NCBI GenBank assembly: GCA_950073835.1
Contig: CATMRP010000004.1
Span: 1-64,000, forward strand
Direction: 5' to 3'
From: an uncultured Alteromonadaceae bacterium
Lineage (GTDB): Bacteria; Pseudomonadota; Gammaproteobacteria; Enterobacterales; Alteromonadaceae
DNA length: 64,000 nucleotides
The position numbers and the translations under genes were made by a program. This document shows, piece after piece, positions 20,703 through 30,567 of this stretch. Below the pieces are notes generated by a model, which saw only the letters and a program-made list of their open reading frames with translations, searched no databases and was not told the origin of the DNA. Every line of letters begins with the position of its first letter. Position 1 is the first letter of the stretch.

Positions 20703-23138
20703 ATGTTTGCAACGCTACGAAAACTTCCCCTCCTGATGACGTTATTACCACTTTTGCTAGTGCCATACAGCGCAGCGTCGGAAGACCACGCCGAATTCAA
20801 TTTAAACTGGCGGTTCCATCACGGCCACAGCAAAGAGTTTAGCCAGGTTGAATTTGATGACTCAGGATGGCGTACAGTATCAATACCTCATGACTGGTCG
20901 ATTGAAGATCGCGGTGATAGCCAAAGCCCTTTTACTGACGATGCTCCCGGGGCCTATGACACCGGATATACAACAGGCGGGATTGGCTGGTACCGCAAAA
21001 CACTTACCGGAATAGAGCCTGACTATCGGTATATCCTGATCTTCGGTGGTGTATATATGAATTCGAGCATATTTGTTAATGGTATTGAAGTAGCGACACA
21101 CTATTATGGATATACCGGCTTTCAGGTGGATATCTCCGCTCACCTTCAGCCGAACAAGCAAAACATCATTGCCGTGAAGGTGCATAACAATGAGAAGAAC
21201 AGTCGTTGGTACAGCGGCTCGGGAATTTTCCGCCCGGTACAACTGATAAAAAAGCATCGTACTCACATAAAGGTATGGGGTACGAAGGTGGTGACTCGCA
21301 AAGTGCAAAACAAATCCGCCGAGCTGCAAATCAGCACTTCACTCACCCTTGACGGTACTCTCAAGCATCCTGTTGTGCTGGAAAACGAAGTGCTACTGGC
21401 AGGAAAACGCCAGGCTTTTGAACAGATTCCCGTTACTGATCAGGCGAACACTTTGCCTGTTGTCAGTACACTGACAGTAAACAATGCCGTACTCTGGGAA
21501 CCTGAAAATCCGCAGATGTATCAGCTTGTGCAGCGACTCAAACAGGGCGACACAATCATTGATCAACAAACCGTTCCCTTTGGCTTGCGCACCGTTGAAC
21601 TTAGTAAGACTGAAGGATTGTTATTAAACGGTATGCCAATCACTTTACGCGGCATGAACATTCACCACGATAACTATTCACTGGGGGCCGCAGCCCACCC
21701 ACAGGCTGAAGCCCGCAAAGTAAAAACCATCATTGCCGCTGGTTACAACGCCGTACGCTCTGCACATAACCCGCCATCGAGTGCGTTTTTACGCGCTGCA
21801 GACAAGCACGGGTTACTGGTTATCAGCGAAGCTTTTGACAGCTGGAACCAACATAAATGGGACAACATCAACGATTATTCAGCCGTGTTTAAACAGGATT
21901 GGCGAGCCGATTTAAGGCGGTTTATTCAGCGTGACGTCAATCACCCCAGCATTATTATGTGGAGCGTGGGTAATGAAATACCGGAACAAGAATCAGCATT
22001 AGGCGCTCGCACGGCCAAACAACTGGTTGAGCAAGTAAAAGCCCTGGATAACAGCCGTCCGGTGACCATTGGCACCAATACCTCAGGTGAATCGGCAGCG
22101 CAGTTTATTGCGAACTTTGATGTAGTTGGCTACAACTACCAACCGCACAATTACGTGAATGACTATGAGGCCGGCAGGGCCCGCTTTATGTATGGCTCAG
22201 AAACCTACTCAAAAGAGGCCTTCGATTACTGGCAACTGGTAGAGGAATATCCCTATGTTATTGGTGACTTTGTGTGGACCGGCTGGGATTATATGGGCGA
22301 AGCTTCCATCGGCTGGACAGGCTACGCGCCAGAATGGGCAGGCCTTGCCGATTACCCGTGGACACTGGCCTACACCGGCGAAATAGACGTACTCGGCAAT
22401 ATGCGTCCGGCAGCCTATTATCGACAGGTGTTGTGGAATACCGGCCAGTACACGGTATCGGCCTTTGTTGAAGCGCCTCACCCTTCGCTGTCACCTACGC
22501 CTGATCCACAATGGTATGATTACTGGACTTACCCGGACATTCACCCTAACTGGACCTGGCCTGAACAGCAGGGCAAGCCGGTAAATGTCACTGTATATTC
22601 GGTGTACCCGCAAGTAGAGTTGTTGGTGAATGACCGCAGTTACGGAACGCTGCCCACCAGCAAACAGCAGCAGTATACCGCACAGTTTAAGGTTCCCTAT
22701 CAACCAGGAGAGCTGCTTGCGCGAGGATTAAACAGTGATGGTGAGGTAATGGCAACGTGGCGTCTCTTAAGCAGCTCCCGCCCTGCCACAACAACCATTA
22801 CCCCTGAACAAAACAGCCTTCAGGCGAATGGGACTGACATTTTATATCTGGACATCCGGTTAGTGGATGCAAAGGGCCGGGAAGTCTATCACTGGGACTA
22901 CGATCAAGCGTTGACGGTGAATGTGTCAGGTGCCGCAACCCTTATTGCCCTGGGCAATGGGAACCCACGCTCAGCGGCAAGTTTTAAGCAATCACAGCGC
23001 AAAACATTTCGCGGCAAGCTACAGGCAATTATTCAGTCGAACGGAGAATTAGGCGATATCAGGGTTGTCGTTAGTGGTAAAGGTCTCAAGACTCAACGCC
23101 TGTTTTTAGTAACCACGCCTGGTAAGTTGCACAATTGA
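20703..23138 (+). CDS. Glycoside hydrolase family 2 beta-galactosidase
   Basis: Signal peptide; WRTVSIPHDWSIED, GGIGWYRKTL, RGMNIHHDNYSLGAA, NAVRSAHNPPSSAFLRAADKHGLLVISEAFDSW, HPSIIMWSVGNEIPE. Confidence 0.92.
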   Translation: MFATLRKLPLLMTLLPLLLVPYSAASEDHAEFNLNWRFHHGHSKEFSQVEFDDSGWRTVSIPHDWSIEDRGDSQSPFTDDAPGAYDTGYTTGGIGWYRKTLTGIEPDYRYILIFGGVYMNSSIFVNGIEVATHYYGYTGFQVDISAHLQPNKQNIIAVKVHNNEKNSRWYSGSGIFRPVQLIKKHRTHIKVWGTKVVTRKVQNKSAELQISTSLTLDGTLKHPVVLENEVLLAGKRQAFEQIPVTDQANTLPVVSTLTVNNAVLWEPENPQMYQLVQRLKQGDTIIDQQTVPFGLRTVELSKTEGLLLNGMPITLRGMNIHHDNYSLGAAAHPQAEARKVKTIIAAGYNAVRSAHNPPSSAFLRAADKHGLLVISEAFDSWNQHKWDNINDYSAVFKQDWRADLRRFIQRDVNHPSIIMWSVGNEIPEQESALGARTAKQLVEQVKALDNSRPVTIGTNTSGESAAQFIANFDVVGYNYQPHNYVNDYEAGRARFMYGSETYSKEAFDYWQLVEEYPYVIGDFVWTGWDYMGEASIGWTGYAPEWAGLADYPWTLAYTGEIDVLGNMRPAAYYRQVLWNTGQYTVSAFVEAPHPSLSPTPDPQWYDYWTYPDIHPNWTWPEQQGKPVNVTVYSVYPQVELLVNDRSYGTLPTSKQQQYTAQFKVPYQPGELLARGLNSDGEVMATWRLLSSSRPATTTITPEQNSLQANGTDILYLDIRLVDAKGREVYHWDYDQALTVNVSGAATLIALGNGNPRSAASFKQSQRKTFRGKLQAIIQSNGELGDIRVVVSGKGLKTQRLFLVTTPGKLHN

Positions 23139-23804
23139 TTTTAATCTGGAATTGACGGCTTTTACCCGGGATATATAAATTGGCGCAGTCATCTGCGTCT
23201 TAGCACGCGCCGCCGAAGTGACAAAAATCAAACAACTTGTTCCCAAAGTTCTGAAAATTGAACATAGCTTTAATTTAAATCATATGGTTGTCTTTTACTG
23301 CAGGATTTATACTGCCCGAAATTTAATTATCGGGGGATAATCATTGTGAAAATCCTAGTCTACAGCACAAACTTTATTTCAATTAATCAAGCAATGGCAA
23401 CCGTTTAATCATAACGCTAATAACTTTGCCGGTACCGCTCATCGTATAAGTGAACACCTTGCTAACCGGGCCGCAAATTGGCCCCCCTCTTGTCGATGAC
23501 TAAAAGAAAATTCGGATAGGGTAGATCTTGCTAAGTATGGGTATCACCGGCTGGTAGTTGCCATTCGACAATCCAAAACTGTTCAAGCAGATGCAGCACA
23601 CTCCCAGGCAAAGCCATTTCACTTTCGTCGCCCATTAAGCACACAATATAGCCCTCCGTATTTCTCAGGCTTCCGGGCGTATTTGTGGAATTAGATACGT
23701 AAGAGAAAAGCCTCCCTTACCCAAAAAGGTAAGCATTTTCCCTCCCCCACCCCCTTTAATAATAGCGAAAGAAATAATTCAGGGTAAATTTTTTCAGTTT
23801 TTCA

Positions 23805-23820
23805 TGGTAAACGTTTACCC
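23805..23820. promoter_or_regulatory. LacI-family-type operator candidate
   Basis: TGGTAAACGTTTACCC (14-bp perfect palindrome GGTAAACGTTTACC) upstream of TonB receptor 2. Confidence 0.65.
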
Positions 23821-23955
23821 TCATATGTTATAAAGTTGTTATGGCATGAGAAAACACCGACGGGCAAATGTCTGCGCCCCTTTTGACATCAATGCTCATG
23901 CACTCAAACAATTTTTTTGACACACATGAAAGCCTTTACCTTAGGAGGTAACTGG

Positions 23956-26613
23956 ATGAGGACACCGTTTAAATTAAGCCTTGCTGCAATGGCACTCGCA
24001 GAGTGCTTAAATGTATCAGCAGCGAACGCACAAGAGACTGAAAATACAGAAACTGATACCGATGCCATTGAAGCAGAAGTCATTACCGTACGCGGTTTTG
24101 GTAATACCCTGACGCGGTCATTGCAATATAAGAAATTAGCCGACTCAACCGTTGAAATAATCTCAACGGATGACCTTGGTCAGCTACCTGACGTCACAAT
24201 TACCGATGCCCTTGCCCGCTTACCAGGTATTGCAGCCGACCGAGATCGTGGCAACGCCAGCCAAATATCTATACGGGGAATGGGACCGCGCTTAAATCTG
24301 GCCACCATGAATGGTCGTGAAATTGTCAGCGGCGAGCCTAGCCGCAGCGTGCGTTACGAACAATTCCCTGCGGAATTGATTAGTTCAGTTGAAGTATATA
24401 AAAGTCCACTGGCAAAAAATATTGAAGGCGGCATTTCGGGACTCGTCGACATGCAATTTGTGGAGCCTTTGGATAAAGAAGAAAGCCTGCTGAATGTCAG
24501 CGGTCATATCATGCAGTATCCCCTTGCGGACGATATACCCACCGCAGATAGTGATGGCTACCGGGCTAATTTCAGTTACATCGATCCAGTTTCTGACACC
24601 TTTGGTTATGCCTTTGGCATTGCCGTTCAGGATCAGCCATCTATTCAAAAAGACGTGACCTCATGGGAATATAATAATGTCACTGCTGACCAAGGTGATG
24701 CCAATGGCAATGGCGTGCCGGAAGCCGCTCCCTGGGGCGCACAAACTGCAACGAAAGGCGGTAATAATCAACGCCTCGGCGCAATGACCGTGTTGCAGTG
24801 GTTACCTACTGATCGCCTTGAGATGAAGTACGATTTATTCTATTCCAAATTCGATATTGAAGAGCGTGAAGACCAGATATGGTTTGACGGCTGGGGTAAC
24901 TGGGGTGGCCTGAATAACTGGAATATCGCTAATGCGAGTAACCCGCCGCAAATCATTACAAAAGAGGATGGTTCGGAACAAATCATCGCAGGCGGTATGT
25001 TATGGGGCGGTAGTCACACCGCCAACAATTCTACCTGGTTTCAAACCAATGAACTGATCAGTACTGGGTTAAACGCCGAGTGGCTGGGAGATGAGTGGAA
25101 AATCAATACGGATATTGGTTACTCAGAAGCGTCTATTGAATCCCGCTGGGTGAATATTCAGTCCTGGTACTATGATGCCGAGGCCGATGCTAATGGTATG
25201 GATTACAGCTGGGATACCACCGGCGAGCGTCTGGCCATTGGCACTGGTTATGATATCAGCGATATCAGTGATTATGGCCTTAACTATATGCAGGTTGATA
25301 ACGACCGCATATTAGAAGATGAAATGATTACGGCGAAAGTGGATTTCTCCCGTCCACTTGAGTGGGGAGTGATTGATGCGATTACCTTTGGTGTTCGTTG
25401 GACGGATCGTGAAAAAGATAACAATGTTGTAAGCTGGCAACAGGATGTCAGTGACGCCAACGTCATGGTTGATGCTTTTGCCTACGAACTCGGTGATGGT
25501 TACGATGTCCCGGCACTTTATAGCATCGGAAATTGGTCAGAAGTCGCCGAATCTGCCTTTGGTGGTATCGACAATCGCACTCAGCATAACCAAACAAATA
25601 ATGACGTATTAAACAGCTGGAACGTAGAGGAAACCAATAGCGCAGCGTACTTTCAGTTTAATCTCAATGGCGAGATTGCAGGTATTCCCTACACCGGTAA
25701 TGCCGGCGTAAGATATGTCAGCACGCAATCCACCTCCAGTGGTTTTCAACAGTCTGACGGCGGCGCCTTAACCGCAGTGTCTATTGACCATGATTACGCT
25801 GAAATACTGCCGGCATTAAACCTGCGTTTTAGTATTACTGACGATTCGCAAATCCGTTTTGCGCTGTCCCGTGCCATGTCGCGCCCACCTTTAATCGAAA
25901 TGCGTACAGGACTACAAATCAATACAACATCGACAGTGAGAACTGCATCAGGAGGAAACCCTCAGTTAAATCCCTTTGTGGCTGATCAGATTGACCTCGG
26001 CTATGAATACTTTTTTGCTGAAGATGCTGCGCTGACTGTTTCATTGTTTTTTAAAGATCTGGAGAGCCATGTTGGCTCTGCAACAGAAACCTTAAATATT
26101 AATGGTGATAACTATCAGTTTACCGGTCCGATAAATGGTGACGGAGGTCAGATTCGCGGCGTGGAAGTGATGTACCAGCAAGCCTTTAATATGCTGCCAG
26201 AACCCTTCGATGGGCTTGGTATTTACACAAACTACAGCTACACCGACACCAACGTCAAAGAGTTTGAGCCACAAAACGATCCACTGATCATGGGCGGACT
26301 TTCAAAAAACGTGGGTAGTCTTACTCTGTGGTACTACAAGGCGGGAATCGATGCAAAAATGTCTTACAACTACCGCAGTGCATACACCAGCGTTGGTAGT
26401 TGGGACCCGGGGGCAATTTTCACCATCGATGATGAAGCAACTCTGGATGCCAGCATCGCTTACGAGTTTACAGAAAACTTCCGGGTAATGTTACAAGGTC
26501 AGAATCTGACCAACGAAGCATCAACCTCATATTTTGATAATGATCCATCCCGACCTCGACAGTATGCCGAGTGGGGACGCCGTTATCTGTTTGGCTTTCA
26601 ATACTCAATGTAA
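23956..26613 (+). CDS. TonB-dependent receptor
   Basis: VEIISTDDLGQLPDVTITDALARLPGIAADRDRGNASQISIRGMGPRLNLATMNGREI plug domain; the strong Shine-Dalgarno TTAGGAGGT favours ATG 23956 over the upstream ATGs. Confidence 0.92.
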   Translation: MRTPFKLSLAAMALAECLNVSAANAQETENTETDTDAIEAEVITVRGFGNTLTRSLQYKKLADSTVEIISTDDLGQLPDVTITDALARLPGIAADRDRGNASQISIRGMGPRLNLATMNGREIVSGEPSRSVRYEQFPAELISSVEVYKSPLAKNIEGGISGLVDMQFVEPLDKEESLLNVSGHIMQYPLADDIPTADSDGYRANFSYIDPVSDTFGYAFGIAVQDQPSIQKDVTSWEYNNVTADQGDANGNGVPEAAPWGAQTATKGGNNQRLGAMTVLQWLPTDRLEMKYDLFYSKFDIEEREDQIWFDGWGNWGGLNNWNIANASNPPQIITKEDGSEQIIAGGMLWGGSHTANNSTWFQTNELISTGLNAEWLGDEWKINTDIGYSEASIESRWVNIQSWYYDAEADANGMDYSWDTTGERLAIGTGYDISDISDYGLNYMQVDNDRILEDEMITAKVDFSRPLEWGVIDAITFGVRWTDREKDNNVVSWQQDVSDANVMVDAFAYELGDGYDVPALYSIGNWSEVAESAFGGIDNRTQHNQTNNDVLNSWNVEETNSAAYFQFNLNGEIAGIPYTGNAGVRYVSTQSTSSGFQQSDGGALTAVSIDHDYAEILPALNLRFSITDDSQIRFALSRAMSRPPLIEMRTGLQINTTSTVRTASGGNPQLNPFVADQIDLGYEYFFAEDAALTVSLFFKDLESHVGSATETLNINGDNYQFTGPINGDGGQIRGVEVMYQQAFNMLPEPFDGLGIYTNYSYTDTNVKEFEPQNDPLIMGGLSKNVGSLTLWYYKAGIDAKMSYNYRSAYTSVGSWDPGAIFTIDDEATLDASIAYEFTENFRVMLQGQNLTNEASTSYFDNDPSRPRQYAEWGRRYLFGFQYSM

Positions 26614-26836
26614 GCATGCCTGATAAGCACTGCTGTTGTTCTTACGGCAGTGCTTTCCAGGTTACTACTCAAACAATTTCAGTTTTTAGATCAATCAGGC
26701 CAGCCACCATCGTTCACATACCCAGACCCGCTGCGGTAAATTCAGGCTGGCTCTGATTCGGCTAACCTCGCCATTACAATCCCGGATGATGGCTGAGTTG
26801 CAGAAATACAAGCACAACTTTATTTAGGAATTCGTT

Positions 26837-27853
26837 ATGCACATATTAGTTACCGGCGGTGCCGGATATATTGGTAGCCATACCTGCATTGCACTCATTG
26901 AAGCAGGCCATACAGTCGTAGTGGTCGATGATTTTTCAAACAGTCATCCCGAAGCCCTCAAGCGAGTCGAAACCATTTGTGAGACAAGCGTTCCTCTGTA
27001 TCAGGGCGATGTCGGTAGCAGGGCACTGCTGGAGCAAATTTTTAGTGAGCACAATATTGATGGCGTTATCCACTTTGCCGGCTCTAAAGCGGTTGGCGAG
27101 TCAGTAGAAAAGCCCATGCTGTATTACCGCAATAATGTAACAGCCAGTCAGGTTTTGATCGAAACCATGCAACATGCCGGCGTGCATACCTTAGTATTTA
27201 GTTCATCTGCAACGGTATATGGCGACCCGCACAGTGTGCCAATAGCAGAGGACTTTCCGGTTGGCGCAACCAACCCTTATGGACGAAGTAAACTGGTGGT
27301 CGAGCAGATAATGCAGGATCAGGCTGTCGCTAATAGTGCATTTAACGCCATCATACTGCGGTATTTTAATCCGGTTGGCGCACACGCCAGCGGTAAAATT
27401 GGTGAAGATCCAAACGGCATCCCAAACAACCTGATGCCATTTATTGCCCAGGTAGCCGTGGGGAAACGTTCCGAGCTGTCTATCTTCGGTGGAGATTATC
27501 CCACCAAGGATGGCACCGGCGTCAGGGACTATATTCACGTGTGTGACCTGGCCGAAGGTCACGCCAAAGCGTTAGAAACCCTGCATGGTAAACCAGGAGC
27601 ACATATTTTTAATTTAGGCACAGGCGCAGGTGTATCGGTACTTGATATGGTTAAAGCCTACGCCAGGGTGAGTCAGCGACCAATTCCATACCAAATTGTT
27701 GCACGACGCCCCGGCGATGTTGCGCAATGCTACGCCTCCCCGGATCATGCAAAAACTGTATTAGGGTGGCAGGCAGTGCGCAGTCTTGATGATATGGTGG
27801 CAAGCAGCTGGCGCTGGCAGTCATCCAATCCGCATGGTTACCGTGAAGCATAA
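26837..27853 (+). CDS. galE: UDP-glucose 4-epimerase
   Basis: MHILVTGGAGYIGSHTCIALIEAGH...NPYGRSKLVVEQI...YNFRxxGxGD-type region GDYPTKDGTGVRDYIHV. Confidence 0.95.
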   Translation: MHILVTGGAGYIGSHTCIALIEAGHTVVVVDDFSNSHPEALKRVETICETSVPLYQGDVGSRALLEQIFSEHNIDGVIHFAGSKAVGESVEKPMLYYRNNVTASQVLIETMQHAGVHTLVFSSSATVYGDPHSVPIAEDFPVGATNPYGRSKLVVEQIMQDQAVANSAFNAIILRYFNPVGAHASGKIGEDPNGIPNNLMPFIAQVAVGKRSELSIFGGDYPTKDGTGVRDYIHVCDLAEGHAKALETLHGKPGAHIFNLGTGAGVSVLDMVKAYARVSQRPIPYQIVARRPGDVAQCYASPDHAKTVLGWQAVRSLDDMVASSWRWQSSNPHGYREA

Positions 27854-27869
27854 TTTAAGGAGAGACCCG

Positions 27870-30428
27870 ATGTTTACCAAACCAGTTAAGACGGCACTAC
27901 TGTTCAGCGCATTAGCTTTAAACGGGCCGGCTGCTATGGCCGGCAACGAGTCACAGCCAATACCGGTTTCTGTTGAAAATGGCACACTGCGGTGGGCAAA
28001 TGGCGAGCCGGTATATCTGTTTGGCGCCAATTACAGCGCGCCTTTTGCCTATGGCTATCGCGCTATCGCACGCCGCGGCATCGATCATAAAGCAGCGATA
28101 GACATGGATGTTGACCACATAGCACGGCTCAAACTGGATGCCTATCGCATTCATGTGTGGGATAAAGTAATCAGTGATAAGGAAGGAAATCTCCTTGATA
28201 ACCAATATCTTGATCTGTTTGATTACCTGATGATGCGTTTACAGGAACGTGGCATTCGCGCCATTATTACTCCTATAGCCTGGTGGGGTTCGGGTTACCC
28301 CGAACCGGATCCTTCTGAACCCGGTTTTGCTGTGGGTTACAGTAAAAATGACATGAATGAAAACCCGGCACTCATCGCTGCACAACAGCGTTACCTGAGT
28401 CAGTTTTTAGCTCACAAAAACCGTTACACCGGCAAAGTCATAGGCCAGCACCCTGACATTATCGCTTTTGAATTATTTAATGAGCCTAAACACCGCCAGG
28501 CGCCTGAAAAAAGTGCCGCCTATGTGGAAACACTGATCACCACCATACGGGATGCGGGCGTCAGTAAACCTTTGTTTTACAACATCAGTGAGCAGGGTAA
28601 TCAACCTAAGTTTGCTGAAGCCATATGCCAGTCGTCAATTGATGGCATTGCATATCAGTGGTATCCCACAGGCTTACTGAAATACAGTACGCTGAATACC
28701 AATGTTTTACCCGCGGTTTCGACCTATACAGATCCCTTCAACACCATTCAGGCATGTCACGACAAGGCAAAAATGGTGTACGAGTTTGATGCTGCCGATA
28801 TCACCAATAGCGTTACCTACCCGGCTATGGCCCGCAGTTTTCGCGACACTGGCTTTCAGTGGGCCACCCAGTTTGCCTATGACCCGGCGGTCATTGCCGA
28901 CACAAACTCAGACTACAACACGCATTTTCTGAATTTGTTATATACGCCATCAAAAGCCCTGAGTTTAATGATTGCAGGAGAAGAATTCAGAAGTCTGCCA
29001 GAAGGTTACAAAGCGCCGCCATACCCTGACAGCAATCAGTTCCACCACACCACACTCGATTATCTGCACAATACGGCGTTATTTGATGACGGTAGCCAAT
29101 ACTATTATACCAACACTACACAGGTATCGCCGAAACAGCTTAGCACTCTGAAACATATTGCCGGGGTGGGTTCATCCCCCATTGTTGAGTACACCGGCTC
29201 AGGCGCCTACTTTCTGGATAAAGTGGGCAGTCAGGGCTGGCGTCTGGAGGTGTTCCCTGATGTGATTCAATTGCAGGATCCACATCAAAACTCCAGTCTC
29301 TCACGTGAAGTAGCGCGCTTATCACGGCAACAAAATGCCATAACCGTCTCATTACCGGATCTGGGGGATTCATTTTGGGTACGGGGCGTCGACAACGCTA
29401 ATGACCTTGTATCAGAGGCAGCCTCGGGCAGTTTTACTGTAAGGCCAGGTGTGTACTGGCTATCAGCATCAAACGCTGTACCTGAGACTCTGGATACAAT
29501 GTATCTGTTACCTGATATCAAACCTGCGCAAACACTTGTTACCCATCAGCAGCAACGCCAGCGCAACATTAATGAACCGCTGACATTTAGTGTTGCCGTA
29601 CAAAGTCAAACACCCGATCCTAGTGTAATATTGCAACTACGCTACGAGGGCTACAACGACTTTGTCAGCATACCCATGAAACGCAATGATAAGGGCCGCT
29701 ACAGTGTTGCACTACCTGATGACAATGCGTGGCGATTGCCTGGCAAACTCGAGTACGCTTTCACAATAGTTGATGGAGATACAACCTTGACGTTCCCAAA
29801 TGCTCAGTCAGGTAAACCGCAGGACTGGGACTTTGTAAATAGTAAGTACTACCATACCTTATTGCAGCCTGAGGGTACGCCAATTCCATTGTTCACACCT
29901 TCTGAGGCAAGAGGTACGTTTGTAGTACCCCAGAATACAGTCAGTTGGCCCGCTTCGTCAGCAACAATGGAGGGAGAAACGGTAAAGCTGGAAGTGTTTA
30001 AGGACCAGGTGCAAACAGGCGGCCCATTATTGCGGACTGACCTACCCACCAATGCAACACTGAGAGACCGGAAGCTGGACGACTATAACGCCATTGCCCT
30101 TCGTATCCGAGCTCTGGGAGGCAAAGACCGCCTGCAGTTTGGTGTGATCGCGAATGACGGACTGGCCTATGGTACTGACTTCGAAGTTGCCAAAGAATGG
30201 AAAACGCTGGTTATCCCGGTATCGGCCCTGCAACCCGTTCCCACATTATTAACCCGCGCTTACCCGATGTTTATGCCTGTTTCCATTGGACCATTTGATG
30301 ACAAGGAAACACTTTCGCTCAACCAAGTGACCGGATTACAGTTATCACTACCACCGCTTAAACGTCAGAGAAAGTCAGCCTGGCGCGGTATCGAACTGGG
30401 CGATATTGCACTGATTCAAGTCGATTAA
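27870..30428 (+). CDS. Secreted cellulase-like (clan GH-A, GH5-type) glycoside hydrolase with C-terminal accessory region
   Basis: Signal peptide; GEPVYLFGANY, DAYRIHVWD, HPDIIAFELFNEPKH, YEFDAADI. RBS AAGGAGA before ATG 27870; the longer track ORF start at 27786 overlaps galE. Confidence 0.7.
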   Translation: MFTKPVKTALLFSALALNGPAAMAGNESQPIPVSVENGTLRWANGEPVYLFGANYSAPFAYGYRAIARRGIDHKAAIDMDVDHIARLKLDAYRIHVWDKVISDKEGNLLDNQYLDLFDYLMMRLQERGIRAIITPIAWWGSGYPEPDPSEPGFAVGYSKNDMNENPALIAAQQRYLSQFLAHKNRYTGKVIGQHPDIIAFELFNEPKHRQAPEKSAAYVETLITTIRDAGVSKPLFYNISEQGNQPKFAEAICQSSIDGIAYQWYPTGLLKYSTLNTNVLPAVSTYTDPFNTIQACHDKAKMVYEFDAADITNSVTYPAMARSFRDTGFQWATQFAYDPAVIADTNSDYNTHFLNLLYTPSKALSLMIAGEEFRSLPEGYKAPPYPDSNQFHHTTLDYLHNTALFDDGSQYYYTNTTQVSPKQLSTLKHIAGVGSSPIVEYTGSGAYFLDKVGSQGWRLEVFPDVIQLQDPHQNSSLSREVARLSRQQNAITVSLPDLGDSFWVRGVDNANDLVSEAASGSFTVRPGVYWLSASNAVPETLDTMYLLPDIKPAQTLVTHQQQRQRNINEPLTFSVAVQSQTPDPSVILQLRYEGYNDFVSIPMKRNDKGRYSVALPDDNAWRLPGKLEYAFTIVDGDTTLTFPNAQSGKPQDWDFVNSKYYHTLLQPEGTPIPLFTPSEARGTFVVPQNTVSWPASSATMEGETVKLEVFKDQVQTGGPLLRTDLPTNATLRDRKLDDYNAIALRIRALGGKDRLQFGVIANDGLAYGTDFEVAKEWKTLVIPVSALQPVPTLLTRAYPMFMPVSIGPFDDKETLSLNQVTGLQLSLPPLKRQRKSAWRGIELGDIALIQVD

Positions 30429-30446
30429 GTACGTTCAGCTAATGCC

Positions 30447-30486
30447 AAAAAGGCCCGGCACAATCACTTGTGCCGGGCCTTTTTTA
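30447..30486. terminator. Bidirectional-type terminator hairpin
   Basis: AAAAAGGCCCGGCACAATCACTTGTGCCGGGCCTTTTTT: long GC-rich stem flanked by A/T tracts, between convergent genes. Confidence 0.85.
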
Positions 30487-30567
30487 CGTTTGAATTTGAG
30501 GGTTAGCGGTGCGTTCTATAAACGCTGCATCCATCTCCCTCAGTGCTGAATGATAATCCCTGAGCCA

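Noticed and set aside
27786-27869. Extended N-terminus of the GH-A-like hydrolase overlapping galE
   Set aside because: The start at 27870 has a good RBS and a signal peptide; the upstream extension only reads through the 3' end of galE out of frame.
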